This document shows positions 1 to 10,438 of a stretch of 64,000 nt of DNA, piece after piece. The position numbers and the translations under genes were made by a program. A model generated the notes under the pieces. It saw only the letters and a program-made list of their open reading frames with translations, was not told where the DNA came from and searched no databases. Each line of letters begins with the position of its first letter. The first letter of the stretch is position 1. Source of the DNA: Branchipolynoe longqiensis (taxonomy: Eukaryota > Annelida > Polychaeta > Phyllodocida > Polynoidae); NCBI GenBank assembly GCA_030323885.1, contig CM059188.1, positions 111,444,763 to 111,508,762 on the forward strand, read 5' to 3'.

Positions 1-14
1 CTATGCAGCTTTAA
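1..14 (+). mobile_element. MITE-T right end, cut by the window edge
   Basis: The first ten bases match the right terminus of MITE-T (compare 8764-8773) and are followed by TTAA, the family's target duplication. The rest of the copy lies outside the window. Confidence 0.6.
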
Positions 15-338
15 CTATACGTATAAATAAGTATAAATATGAATATAGTTATGCAATGTTTAACGCATTATGCGAGTATAAAAATCCGTAAGTGAATTGT
101 CGTAATTATTGATATTACTTGATATTCTGTGATGTTACTTGATATTACTTGATATTACTGATATTATTGATATTACCAATCTTGCTATACTCTGTATGAC
201 TCCACACTTAACCGGCGGCGCCACCTGGAACCCACCTCTCCTCTACCGGATTGTAAAATATTCCATTAACGATGCATTGGTGGGGGAATCCAAATGTTCT
301 ATTTATGAAAAAGGTATATAGGGCCAGGTGCATAGATG

Positions 339-777
339 TGTTTATGTAGTTGCTGGTGGTACTTGACTCATTGGTAAATAGACATTGTGGTGCTAGTAAG
401 ATAGTGTGTAAGGGGCACTTGGAGCTCTACCCACTACCCCCTCCCCCCTCTGCTAGTCATGGATCACCACACACTCAGCTCAAGGCAGGTGGTGACCAAG
501 GGATCCATGCTGCTTGGTGGTGGTGGGCAGATCACTGTAACCATGGGGACCGGGAATGCTTGTTTCTCATTGGTAGAGCTGTAGATGCTTGATTCTCATT
601 GGGAGAATGTGGTCAGGTGATATGCCATACTGGATCCATCTACCATATAAAGAATAAACCTGAGGGCTTGTCTCGCTCTCTTCTTTCACTCTTTATACTC
701 TTCCTTTCTCTTTTTGCCTGTATTGATTTCACCATAGCCTGCCTACACAACCACAGATTCGAGCCGTGGACTTTACA
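339..777 (+). mobile_element. Possible solo LTR
   Basis: The stretch begins TGTTTATG and ends CTTTACA. It carries a TATAAAG box and an AATAAA signal near 646-656, then a CT-rich tract, the usual order in an LTR. The flanking five bases, AGATG on the left and GGATG on the right, are a possible imperfect target duplication. No second LTR or coding region was seen. The boundaries are inference. Confidence 0.3.
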
Positions 778-1149
778 GGATGTTGGCAAGTGTCAGTCGC
801 TATTTAAAAGGGAGCCTAAAACTTATACATGAAATTCTCAAAACTACACTAAGAACCTATGCACTGTCAACTGACAATGCAAATTTCATGAAAAACAAAT
901 TAATTGATGAAGACAAGTTGTTGGTTTTTTTCCCCGGATATAAATGCGGAGCTTCATGCCTCTCCTCTTGTAGCATTCGCAGGGAACCAATCAGAGTGCA
1001 GCTTTAAGATTGCGGAGACCGACCCGGATGCGGAGACGGAGACAGAGACGGAGACGTGTTTGCTATAGGCCTATTTCATATGACGTCAGCATAGGTAATT
1101 AGGTCAGTGCGCACACAGCTTGGCTGCAGGATGACACAGGGTCACACTG
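778..1149. other. Unassigned sequence
   Basis: No gene was recognised. A short run of GGAGACGGAGAC-type repeats lies near 1013-1052. Confidence 0.5.
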
Positions 1150-1365
1150 CAAACTCAATGGATATGAGCAATCTTCATGCAGAAAAAGTTAAATATCTCT
1201 AAAACCTTACAACTTAGAAACAAACCGCTTGGCATACAAACAGATCAAATGTTTAACAAACAGATTATATTAAATGTATATGCATAGTCTTCTGCATTTC
1301 TATTAATTTTGAATAAAAACTGACGTTTTGCACTGCGCGTACTGGCAAACCCAATGGCAGTGTGC
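1150..1365 (+). repeat. Dispersed repeat R1, copy 1
   Basis: This sequence, containing AAATATCTCTAAAACC and TTTCTATTAATTTTGAATAA, recurs twice in tandem at 5079-5275 and 5276-5450. No protein, poly-A tail or terminal inverted repeats were recognised, so the class is unknown. Confidence 0.6.
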
Positions 1366-1565
1366 CTTGGTTCTGCAGCCAAGGTGTGCGTGCATACACA
1401 ATGTTTATAAACATTGAAAGGGGTCTATACTCACATGGCGCCGACGTAGACATAGTGGTTGTCCTGGTCAATGACAATCTGTCTGTAGTAACCTGGGGAA
1501 GAACCGCTATCTCGGAACAACCGCTTGTCTGAAAAACACAACAGACATCACGGTTAAGCGCAAAG

Positions 1566-2170
1566 GTCACGGTTGGTAAGTATCAAGGTCATGGCTGGTA
1601 AGTATAAATGTCATGATTGGTAAGTATAAAGGTCATGGTTAGTAAGTATAAAGGACATGCCTGGTAAGCACAAATGTCCCGGTTGGTAAGTATAAAGGTA
1701 CATGTTGGTAAGTATAAAGGTCATGGTTGGTAAGTATAAAGGTCATGGTTGGTAAGTATAAAGGTCACAGTTGGCAAGTATACAGGTCACAGTTGGCAAG
1801 TATACAGGTCATGGCTGGTAAGTAAAAAGAACGAAAGTCATGATTGGTAAGCATACAGGTCACGGTTGGTAAGTATCAAGGTCACAGCTGGAATGGTTGA
1901 AGGTCATTACTGGTTCGGATAAAGGTAATTACCAATAAGGAATACAAATGTCAGGGCTGGTAAGCAGACAGGTTATTGTTGGTAAGCGTAACGGTTACTG
2001 CCGGTATGGATGAAGGTCATTGTTGGTATGGATAAAGGTCATTCATTGACAATAAGGAATACAACGGTCAGCGCTGGTAAGCAGAAAGGTTATTGTTGGT
2101 AAGTGTAAAGGTCACTGATGGTATGGTCGAAAGTCATTGCTGGTAAGGATAAAGGTCATTACTAACATGA
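1566..2170 (+). repeat. 22-bp minisatellite with GGTAAGTAT core
   Basis: About 25 units of roughly 22 bp read GGTCATGGTTGGTAAGTATAAA with substitutions, most regular from 1566 to 1870 and decaying to 2170. Exact GGTAAGTAT occurs in about eight units, and variants have GGTAAGCA or GGTATGGA. The array runs into a SINE-1 fragment at about 2215. Confidence 0.9.
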
Positions 2171-2214
2171 AAAAAAAGGTCAGTCCTATTAAACATAAAT
2201 GTGATGGGCAGTAA

Positions 2215-2398
2215 CCATAACGGTCATCGTCAGTAGCCACATAGGCTTCCCAACCTTCTGCTTGTAGAGCAGAAGGTTGGGAGTTCGATTCCAGGTCGTC
2301 AATCCAATGACATACAACATTGATACTTGTCACTTCCTAATCCTAGCTAGGTGCTCGGCATTATTAGGATAGGGCAAAGACTGGTTAGCTCATTGGCA
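2215..2398 (+). mobile_element. SINE-1, partial
   Basis: A tRNA-like box B (GAGTTCGATTCCAGG) is followed by the SINE-1 body up to the GGCAAAGACTGGTTAGCTC region, where a second copy takes over. The head holds a perfect 15-bp inverted repeat (2248-2262 and 2268-2282, loop TGTAG). Confidence 0.75.
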
Positions 2399-2956
2399 GT
2401 AACCATATAACCGCACTGTATGCAGTGGCCCGTTCAATAGAGCACAGGCTTCCCATGCAGAAGGTCGGGAGTTCGATTCCAGGTAGCCAAACCGATGACT
2501 TATAAAATTGAGATCTGTCGCTTCCTAGCCTGGCGCTCGATAGTGTCAGGATAATGCGTCGACTGAGTGGGAAATTGGGTCCTGGTGCCGGTGACCGGAT
2601 TTACCAGTGGGGCGGCACTATAAAGTCATCATGAGTGTACACTGTTAGGGAAAGTTTGTTTTATTTAACCAGGCTTCTACAGCACATTGATTTTTTCATC
2701 AGCTATTAGACATTAAACATATGGTCATTCTGACATATTTCTTTGGAGGAGACCCGCTGCCACCACTCGTTGTGATAAGCAGCAAGCGGTATTTTATATG
2801 CACTCTCCCACAAAGAAGACATCACTCTCAGCACTCTTTGATGAACCAGTTGTGGACCATTGGTTCCAGTGCACTGTCACAAGTCAGTACCTGTCCTGAT
2901 AAGATATGCCCTTCTAAAGTTGTTGCCAGGACGTAAAACTCCAACAACCAACCACC
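2399..2956 (+). mobile_element. SINE-1 split by a SINE-3 insertion
   Basis: The SINE-1 body covers 2399-2645 and its 3' hairpin and tail resume at 2869-2956. The intervening sequence is a SINE-3 copy, so SINE-1 is the older insertion. Confidence 0.85.
2646..2868 (+). mobile_element. SINE-3 nested in SINE-1
   Basis: This copy begins near GTTTTATTTAACCAGGC and carries the family core (CATCAGCTATTAGACA, TTTTATATGCACTCTCCCAC, GATGAACCAGTTGTGGACC). It lacks the tRNA-like 3' end of the 20-kb copy. GTACACTGT (2637-2645) and GTGCACTGT (2869-2877) form a 9-bp target duplication with one mismatch. Confidence 0.85.
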
Positions 2957-3012
2957 CATATAGGTGTACATATCGCCCGACGCCCCGCCAAACAGCTCCA
3001 GACGTTCACAAA

Positions 3013-3347
3013 CAGGATGGCCGAATGAGTTAGAGCGTCCGTCTCCCGTGTTGGTAGACCATGGGATCGTGGGTTCAAACCCTGGTCGAGTCAAACCAAT
3101 GACTTAAAAATGTATACTTGTTGCTTCCGAGCCAGGCACTCGGCATTATTAGGATAGGGCAAGGACTGGTTGGCTCAGTGTCAGGATAATGTGACTGAGT
3201 GGGATATCAGGTCATGGTGCTGGCGGCCTGGTATCCCAGTGGGGCAGCACTATAAAGTCGCCATGAGTGCACAGTGTCACAAAGTCGGTACCCGTCCTAA
3301 TATGACCTTAGATTTTGCTAGGACGTAAAACAACAACAAACAAACAA
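3013..3347 (+). mobile_element. SINE-1 full length, Leu/Ser-like head (reference copy)
   Basis: A tRNA-derived SINE of about 335 bp. The head has box A (TGGCCGAATGAGTTAGAGCG) and box B (GGGTTCAAACCCTGG) with a long variable region between, like class II tRNAs (Leu or Ser). The body contains AGGATAGGGCAAGGACTGG, GACTGAGTGGGATATCAGG and GGGGCAGCACTATAAAGTCG. The 3' end is a hairpin whose arms read GTCCTG and CAGGAC in most copies, then an AACAACAAACAAAC tail. The flanking repeat ACGTTYACAAA (3002-3012, 3348-3358) is a target duplication. The heads imply RNA polymerase III transcription and LINE-supplied enzymes; that is family knowledge. Confidence 0.93.
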
Positions 3348-3535
3348 ACGTTTACAAATCTGGCGACCAGACGCCACTCACCAAGCCGACACAAACATCA
3401 CGTGACCATAGTCCACCGAGACGCGACCCCTTACGTACACATGCACTGTCGCCGTGCGTGCTCAAGGTCCACACGTAGAGCAGTACGAGGACAGTATATA
3501 ACACTGCACGCAGAACTCAGCCCGCATTAAACACA

Positions 3536-3583
3536 CACATGTGTATATATATATATGTATATGTATATGTCTATGTATGTATG

Positions 3584-3632
<49 letters not shown>

Positions 3633-3655
3633 GTACTATATAATTTATTATGTGG
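3536..3655. repeat. AT/TATG microsatellite
   Basis: ATATATGTATATG runs grade into (TA)n over about 100 bases. Confidence 0.9.
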
Positions 3656-3685
3656 ATATAATATTTTTTTAAAGGCAGCCCTTAA

Positions 3686-4017
3686 AATTGCATAGTCCGA
3701 TGCTTTTGAGTTTCTGCTATTTTCTGAGATAATATTATACTAATCGTTATAATCCACTTTACTTTAGTTTGAAGTAACTTTAATTTTAAATGGCTAAGTT
3801 TGAAGAGATTTGACGTCAAAACATGTCAAAATAATTCTGACACCATAGACTTCAGTAGTAATGGGTTCTAATACTTCTATTAATTGACTTATTATGCCCT
3901 TCTATGCAGCAACAAATGCTTAATAAGCGCACCAGTGTCTACCTTGAATATGTAGAATCAAATCTAGATAAGTGTTTTGGTTTTGAAAATTTGATGTTTT
4001 CATCGGACTATGCAACT
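3686..4017 (+). mobile_element. MITE-T, complete copy
   Basis: A 332-bp element flanked by TTAA on both sides (3682-3685 and 4018-4021). The terminal inverted repeats are about 17 bp (AATTGCATAGTCCGATG and CATCGGACTATGCAACT). No transposase is encoded. TTAA duplications point to a piggyBac- or Kolobok-type transposase acting in trans. Confidence 0.88.
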
Positions 4018-4332
4018 TTAATATTTCTCTCTAACCACCTTAACTTTTATGTTATTCACTGTGGAGCGGGCATTCTCTCCTCCCCGCCTCCTATGCGCCA
4101 TGAGCCAACTGTCAGTCTGGTAAAGAAAATCGTAGGCAGAGTGAGTGAGCCCCGCCAGACAAGTTACAGCGTTTGAAGGCAGGGGGCGACACAATCGGCC
4201 CGGATGCATAATAGATGAACAATTTAATAATCAGTATAGTAATTAGTAGATGACTTAGAATATAATAAGGTGTGAAAGCTTGCCATTAATTATACTTGTA
4301 TAGTGCTTATACAGCACAGACTAATTTATAGA

Positions 4333-4531
4333 CAGTAAAACCTCTCTAGATTGACCGACCATGGGACTGACTTTAAATGGTCAATTTAGGGAGGTGGTCG
4401 GCTTAGGGAATTTTGTATCATTACAATGGTATTGTATGGGCGATTGTTTGGGACACAAATAAAGCAATCGATATAGGGGAGTGGTCGATGTGTGGTCGAT
4501 CGGAGGTGGTCGGTTAGAGAGGTTTTTACCG
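4333..4531 (+). mobile_element. MITE-P, pogo/Tigger-like
   Basis: About 200 bp with inverted ends CAGTAAAACCTCTCTAGA and TTAGAGAGGTTTTTACCG. The interior is itself largely an inverted repeat (GACCGACC and GGTCGGTT; CGATCG motifs). The end sequence resembles pogo/Tigger (Tc1/mariner superfamily) MITEs. Two relatives are at 21353 and 21567. Confidence 0.75.
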
Positions 4532-4654
4532 TATATATAAAGTTTGTCTACACTTAAAGGAGGACACAACTGGAGTATATTATTTTATATTGATAATAAA
4601 TTATATCCCATCTATATATATATATCTATATACAGTTGTATGTGTGTGTGTGTG

Positions 4655-4735
4655 TAGTAGTAGTAGTAGTAGTCTGCACTACACCTCTAAGGCAAGGATC
4701 CACATAGACAGGTAGCCATGGATAGGGTGGTGACA
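4655..4735 (+). mobile_element. SINE-2, 5' leader fragment
   Basis: The leader motif (GTAGTCTGCACT...CCTCT...AGGCAAG...CCACATAGACAGGTAG) is present but the tRNA-like part is lost. A (TAG)n run precedes it. Confidence 0.65.
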
Positions 4736-4939
4736 TCTCGGGCCAAATGTATGAGGGCGGGTTAGGGCTAGTAACCCACGCGTCGTGCGGATTTCCCGGG
4801 TTAGAGGCCAAAGTGTCAATGTATGAGGGCGGGTTAGGTAAGCACCTCGGGAGTTAAGGTCGAGTTCACTAACCCCAACTTGAGCCTGGGATAACGTGCA
4901 GGTTAGGGACCGATTCGGGCCAAATCTATTCAATGCGAC

Positions 4940-5066
4940 CATATTTAACAGAATTAGATATGCAATAAGTGAAATTTGATCAATTTAACCCTAAATTCGA
5001 ACCCTCCTTAAGGCTACCGCCGCATTGGCGGTGTGGCGGATTCCGAGGGACACCAGTTTGCCAGGG
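4940..5066 (-). repeat. Inverted paralogue, empty site of the foldback element
   Basis: The reverse complement matches 5480-5518 joined to 5670-5762 and lacks the 150-bp foldback found there. It shows the pre-insertion sequence CACCGCCAATG. Confidence 0.8.
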
Positions 5067-5078
5067 ACACTTCCATTG

Positions 5079-5450
5079 AAATGCATTGTTAACGGCCGAG
5101 AGCAAATCTTCATACGGAAAAAGTCAAATATCTCTCAAATTACACCATCTAGAAACTAATCGCTTGGTAGACATAGAGAAAACATCTTTAGCATAAAGAC
5201 TATATTAAATTGATAAGGTTAGGGTTCTTGATTTCTATTAATTTTGAATAAAACTAACGTTTTGCACTGGGCGTACCATCAAACTCAAGGCATTGTTAAT
5301 GGTCGTGAGCAATGTTCATACGGAAAATACAGAAGAAGTCAAATATCTCTCAAATTACACCATCTAGAACCAAATCGTTTGGTATACATATAGAAAAGAT
5401 CTTTACCAAAAACATTATATTAAATTTATAACGTTAGTGACAATGATGTT
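5079..5450 (+). repeat. Dispersed repeat R1, tandem copies 2 and 3
   Basis: Two units of about 195 bp (5079-5275, 5276-5450) share TCAAATATCTCTCAAATTAC and a TATTAAATT region with each other and with 1150-1365. Confidence 0.75.
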
Positions 5451-5479
5451 CGATTTTGAAGCATGTGCAGAAGCGATGT

Positions 5480-5762
5480 GTCCCTCGCAAACTGGTGTCC
5501 CTGGGAATCCGCAACACCGGCGATATCAATAGTTATATTTTCGAATCGACGAACGTACAGTAAACAAACCGCCGCTGCCGCCAGTATGGCAAGGGAGGTC
5601 GATGCGGCGGCGGGGGCGATTTGTTTACTTTACGTTCGTCGATTCGAAAATATAACTATTAATATCGCCGCCAATGCAGCGGTAGCCTTAAGGAGGGTTC
5701 GAATTTAGGGTTAAATTGACAACATTTCACTTATTCCGTATGTAATTCTGTTAAATATGATA
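5480..5762 (+). repeat. Inverted paralogue, filled site
   Basis: This is the counterpart of 4940-5066 in opposite orientation, interrupted by the foldback at 5519-5669. With 4940-5066 it makes a large imperfect palindrome around the R1 pair. The AATTTAGGGTTAAATTGA motif relates it to the 10.5-10.9 kb repeat. Confidence 0.8.
5519..5669. mobile_element. Foldback MITE, near-perfect palindrome
   Basis: Arms 5519-5582 and 5604-5669 are near-perfect reverse complements around a 21-base spacer. The ends are GCGATATCAATAGTTATA and its complement. CCG lies on both sides, and the empty paralogue has a single CCG, which supports a 3-bp target duplication as in PIF/Harbinger-type elements. No protein is encoded. 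Confidence 0.8.
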
Positions 5763-5962
5763 GCATTTAATATATTTGAGCCTAATATATGACTACAAAG
5801 GCAGAGGGATTTCCCAAATCTATAAATAACTGAAACGTTAGCTAACCCGCGCGCGCTTTGGACTAATACATCCCCCGTGACACATATTTTAACGCCGACA
5901 ATAGATACCCCGCCGGCCGCGCTTAACTCCGCAGCCGATAAATTGTGCTTCATACATTTAGC

Positions 5963-6085
5963 CCCAGGGTGGTGACATCAGGTGATGTAATGTTTAGCAC
6001 ACAGGCCCAGAATGCGAGAGATACGAGTTCAATCCCCGCTCTAGTTGCAATATTTTACATTTTCATCACCCCCAGGACATGTATA
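5963..6085 (+). mobile_element. SINE-2, tRNA-like part only
   Basis: GATGTAATGTTTAGCACACAGGC, an imperfect box B (GAGTTCAATCCCCG) and TTTTCATCACCCCC match the centre of the SINE-2 unit. The leader is degraded. Confidence 0.65.
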
Positions 6086-6741
6086 CATATGGATATATAG
6101 GGATATATGTACATGCTACATATCTTCTTTTTTTTTGTTATTGAGGCTGTATTTATACTGTCCATAGCATATAAGTCTGGGTACCCAGGCTTGTTGCCAA
6201 TGCTGGCCAGTTGTAGTGTTGGTGTTATCTTACCACACAGTGGCTGCTGATAAGCTATTTGATTGCCTGCATTTCAGTAGCAGATAGATAATTGGCTGTT
6301 ATGGTTAATAGCCTATGTTAGTTTTTTTTTAATTTTCTTGGCATATATGTATTTATTTTTTCTACTCCTATTACTAGACTAGCCTACTCCTGTTTACATA
6401 TCACAGGCATGTATGTAGCTGTGTGGTGTGTTATCTGGCTATATATATAATATAATTATTGAGACAGAAAGATAAACATAATGCCTGTGGGCCTCTACAC
6501 ACATGCCTATATCATAGTCTTTATAGATGTGTGTATATATATGTGTTCGTGCATATAGCTATATATACAGACAAAGCTCGTCGGTCTTGTGCTGCGAGTT
6601 CTCGCATCTTCAGATCAATAGGATGCTCCGAAAGTGCGACAGCAAACCAGCATGGGGGTTGGCGGTGTAAGCAATGGGCCCAGTGCGCAGCACAGCAATG
6701 CACATATACGCAAGCGGGTCAGTCACTAGCCTGGCAGTCCC
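6086..6741. other. Unassigned sequence
   Basis: No gene or repeat family was recognised, apart from AT-rich runs and TATATGTG-type microsatellites near 6530-6570. Confidence 0.5.
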
Positions 6742-7008
6742 TGATCGAATCAAACCGATGACTTAAAAATGTATACTTTTGTCGCTTTCTAGCCAGGCAA
6801 TTGGCATTAATAGGATAGGGCATGGACTGGTTGGCTCAGTGTCAGGATAATGTGAATGAGTGGGATATCAATCAGGTCATGGTGCTGGCAGTCTGGTCTC
6901 CTAGTGTGGGGAGCACTATAAAGTCGCCATGAGTATGTACTGCTACAAGGCGGTACCCGTCCTGGTATGACCATAGATGTTGCCAGGATGTAAAACTCCA
7001 ACACTGAA
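6742..7008 (+). mobile_element. SINE-1, head missing
   Basis: Begins in the box B region (GATCGAATCAAACCGATGAC) and runs through the hairpin to TAAAACTCCAACACTGAACC. Confidence 0.85.
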
Positions 7009-7354
7009 CCAACGCCAGTATCAGCAAACCAATACTAGCAGGGCGCCTTTGAGTGGGAAGGGATTCAATGCATAACTCAGTTGTCACTCTAACTAAAAAT
7101 ATAATAGAATTTTTTTTTTAGAATGGTGGTTTTACGTCCTGTAGCACGTCAGGAAACTAAAAGGAAAGTCTGGTAACATATTACACGGTGGGGAAGGCAA
7201 TTGTTAGTTTCTTGACTGGCGTGCCGGTGGCGCCTTCTCGTGTCCACGGCGGTACTGTGTATAGTGAGACTGAGAAATAAGCAGACGCCCGTACCTCCAT
7301 TGTCAGCAATACCCACGTCTTAATTCGGCAATGCCAGATTTGTCGCAATGTTGA
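7009..7354. other. Unassigned sequence
   Basis: No gene was recognised. A short TTTTACGTCCTGTAGCACG near 7131 resembles the SINE-1 tail in reverse but is too short to call. Confidence 0.45.
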
Positions 7355-7636
7355 CAAAAGCGCCCGACCACACGCTATGTGTTGCATTTTACAACCGGCG
7401 TGCTTTGCGAGGACCACAGCAATGCGTCATGTTCATTCGCTCTGACGCTACGTCACACCCACTCTAACCTCGAGGCTTTCAACTCGGGCAGCAACGCTGA
7501 TCTCAGTGCAAGGTCGGGATGGGAACAGATGCGGCGTCGCAGGTTCCAGTAGAGGGCCGAGCACGCTTTTAAAAATATTTTAAATATATATATTTCTTTT
7601 TACGCTGGTTCCAGCTTGCTACTGCTGGGATAAAGA
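7355..7636 (+). repeat. Segmental duplication D1, copy 1
   Basis: About 280 bp matching 7983-8290, sharing AACCGGCGTGCTTTGCGAGG, GAGGCTTTCAACTC and TTTTTACGCTGGTTCCAGC. A SINE-1 follows directly. Confidence 0.85.
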
Positions 7637-7968
7637 CCGGGGGCGGTGGCCGAATCGGTAGAGCGCAGGCCTCGCATGCGGGAGATCGGGAGTTCGGTTT
7701 CCGGTCGAAGCAAAGCGATGACTTATAAAATTGATACTTGTCACTTCCTAGCTTAGCACTCGGCATTAATAGAATAGGGCAAAGACTGGCTAGCACAGTA
7801 TTCGGATAATGTGACTGAGTGGGATATCGGGTCATAGTGTCGGCGGCCTGATTTCCCAGTTGGGCTAGCACTATAAAGTCGCCATGAGAGCCCACTGTCA
7901 CAAGTCGGTACCCGTCCTGATATGACCGTAGATGTTGCTGGATGTAAAACACCAACAACCAACCATCC
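7637..7968 (+). mobile_element. SINE-1 full length, GCGGTGG head type
   Basis: The second head type has box A GCGGTGGCCGAATCGGTAGAG and box B GAGTTCGGTTTCCGG. The distal hairpin arm is damaged (GCTGGATG for CCAGGACG). It separates the two D1 copies. Confidence 0.92.
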
Positions 7969-7982
7969 CAGTGTGGATGAAA

Positions 7983-8290
7983 GTACCCAACTACACACCA
8001 GCGTCTTCCAACCGGCGTGCTTTGCGAGGACCATAGCGACGCGTCATGTTCATTCCCTCTGACGTCACACCTAATTCTAACCCCCGAGGCTTTCAACTCA
8101 GGCAGCAACGTTGATCTCATAGCAAGGTCGGGATGGGAACAGAGGCGGAGTCTAACTCAGATTGTCTTCCTCTCGCAGGTTCCGGTAGGAGACTGGGCAT
8201 GCTTTAAACGAATAAAAATGTGCTGCTTTTTGGTTTGTTTTTACGCTGGTTCCAGCTCGCTACTGCCGAGAAGATGTCAGATAGAATCTA
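7983..8290 (+). repeat. Segmental duplication D1, copy 2
   Basis: Diverged partner of 7355-7636. A CTAACTCAGATTGTCTTCCTC stretch present here is absent from copy 1. Confidence 0.85.
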
Positions 8291-8428
8291 GCGGGCGCGG
8301 GATGTTTACAGGCCCCTAATGGCCTACCAGCCACCAATTGTTGGGGGAGATGGCAATCACAGATTGCGCGCTCGGCACTAAACCGAGGCTCGATTCGCCG
8401 CTTGTGAGTCCTGAATCTTTATGTTTAA

Positions 8429-8773
8429 AGTTGCAGAGTCTGATGGTTTTGAGTTTCTGTCATTTTCTGAGATAAATATATTAGGCTGACCACTATGATC
8501 CATCTTACTTTACTTTGAAGTAAATTTTCATTTCAAATGTCTATGTTTTGAGATATTTGAAGTGCAAACACGCTAAATTAGTTTTGGCAAGCACACCAAA
8601 ACTCTTGACACCATAGTCCATAGGCTTCCACAGTAATAGAGTCTATTATTCCCTTCTATTTGGCAGCAAATGCTTAATAAGTGCATCAGTATCTAAGTTA
8701 GATATATGGAAAATCAAATCAAGGTCATTGTTTGGGTTTTGAAAATTTGAAACTTTCATCAGACTATGCAGCT
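8429..8773 (+). mobile_element. MITE-T, second complete copy
   Basis: 345 bp flanked by TTAA (8425-8428, 8774-8777) with inverted ends AGTTGCAGAGTCTGATG and CATCAGACTATGCAGCT. The interior aligns with 3686-4017, and about 20 bases near 8580-8605 are extra. Confidence 0.9.
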
Positions 8774-8809
8774 TTAAGGTCGTCACATAAATTACCGTTG
8801 ACAATTTGC

Positions 8810-9720
8810 TCATGTCCTCTCTCTCTCTCCCTCCTCTGCTCTTTCCCTAATCTCTCTCCATCCTTCTCTCTCTCCATCCTTCTCTCTCTCCATCCTGCTG
8901 TCTCTCCATCTTTCTCTCTCTCCATCCTTCTCTCTCCATCCTTCTGTCTCTCCATCCTTCCCTCTCTCCATCCTTCTCTCTCTCCATCCTTCTCTCTCTC
9001 CATCCTTCTCTCTCCATCCTTCTCTCTCCATCCTTCTGTCTCTCCATCCTTCTCCCTTTCCATCCTTCTCTCTCCATCCTTCTCTCTGTCCATCCTACTC
9101 TCTCCGTCCTTCTCTCTCTCCATCCTTCTCTCTCTCCATCCTTCTCTCTCTCCATCCTTCTCTCTCTCCATCCTGCTCTCTCTCCGTCCTTCATTCTCCA
9201 TCCTTCTCTCTCTCCATCCTTCTCTCTCCATGCTTCCGTCTCTCCATCCTTCTCTCTCTCCACCATTCTTTCTCTCCATCCTTCTCTCTCCACCCTTCTC
9301 TCTCTCCACCCTTCTCACTCTCCACCCTTCTGTCTCTCCATCCTTCTCCATTTCCATCCGTCTCTCTCCATCCTTCTCTCTGTCCATCCTTCTCCATCCA
9401 TCCTTCTCTCTCTCCATCCTTCTCTCTCCATCCTTCATTCTCCACCCTTTTCCCTCTCCATCCTTCTCTCTCCATCCTTCTCTCTCTCCATCCTTCATTC
9501 TCCACCCTTTTCCCTCTCCATCCTTCTCTCTCTATCCTTCTCTCTCTCCATCCTACTCTCTCCATCCTTCTCTCTATATCCTTCTCTCTCTATCCTTCTC
9601 TCTCTCCATCCTATTCTCTCCATCCTTCCCTCTGTCCACCCTTCCCTCTGTCCATCCTTCTCTTTCTCCATCCTTCTCTCGCTCCATCCTTCTCTCGCTC
9701 CATCCTTCTCTCTCTGACTC
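8810..9720. repeat. CT-rich array, TCCATCCTTCTCTCTC units
   Basis: About 900 bp of 14-18 bp units on the + strand. Open frames on both strands here (SILLSPSFSL and KDGEREGWRE peptides) come from the lack of stops in the unit, not from a gene. Confidence 0.95.
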
Positions 9721-10438
9721 CAACACTCCAACACTCCAACACTCCAAAACCAACACCAACACCAACACCAACACCATCAGCTCCCGTCCACATATCTGGA
9801 CGGTCTTGCGGAATGTTGATTGACCTTGTGCCGATTGCCGTGAATGGGTTGAGCAATTATGGTGAACTGGAATCAAAGCTTGGCTGGCCGTGCGTAGAAT
9901 GCAGCCTGGCGCCCTCCCTGCCTGTCCCTGCCCCTCATGTCCCCGCCCCTCATGCCCCGCCCCTCCCCGGCCCGGTACGTGTGTGCCCGGCCGGCGTTGG
10001 AGGACGAGGCGGACAGGGGAGGACCCCCCACGGGGCCGACCCGGAACCCCGCCCCCGTGGGCAGCCAGCCCGGACATCGGGGCCTGCCGGTGGTATGACA
10101 AGCGGCATAGCTCCGGCATAGCTCCGGCATATCTTCGGCATAGCTTCTTTGCCGGGTAGATTCAGGCAATTTCCTGTGTACACACACGATGCTGTTCTTT
10201 TATATTTTATCGTTCCTTTTGTTTTGTTTCTTTTTGTATTTTGTATTTTATGTCCATCCCTACACACATTGTAGCCAGACCCATACAGCGCAGTGAATAA
10301 TAATAGATAGCGTTATGGCTCAAGTTGTTATCTCTGTCTACTGCCCTAGATTGTCAGCCAAGTACTACGCTCGCAAGTAAGCATAACACACAGGAAGAGA
10401 GAGTCGTGGATGTGTGTGTATCAGCAGAGATCATCTGG
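9721..10438. other. Unassigned sequence after CT array
   Basis: CCAACACTCCAACACTCC and CCAACACCAACACC microsatellites (9719-9775) are followed by a GC-rich stretch with CCCCGCCCCTC and CATAGCTCCGG repeats. No gene was recognised. Confidence 0.5.

Noticed and set aside
7569..8120. 183-codon reverse frame
   Set aside because: It is the antisense of a SINE-1 and the D1 duplication.
8732..9823. 363-codon forward frame (SILLSPSFSL repeats)
   Set aside because: It translates a CT-rich array, begins inside MITE-T and is matched by open frames on the other strand.
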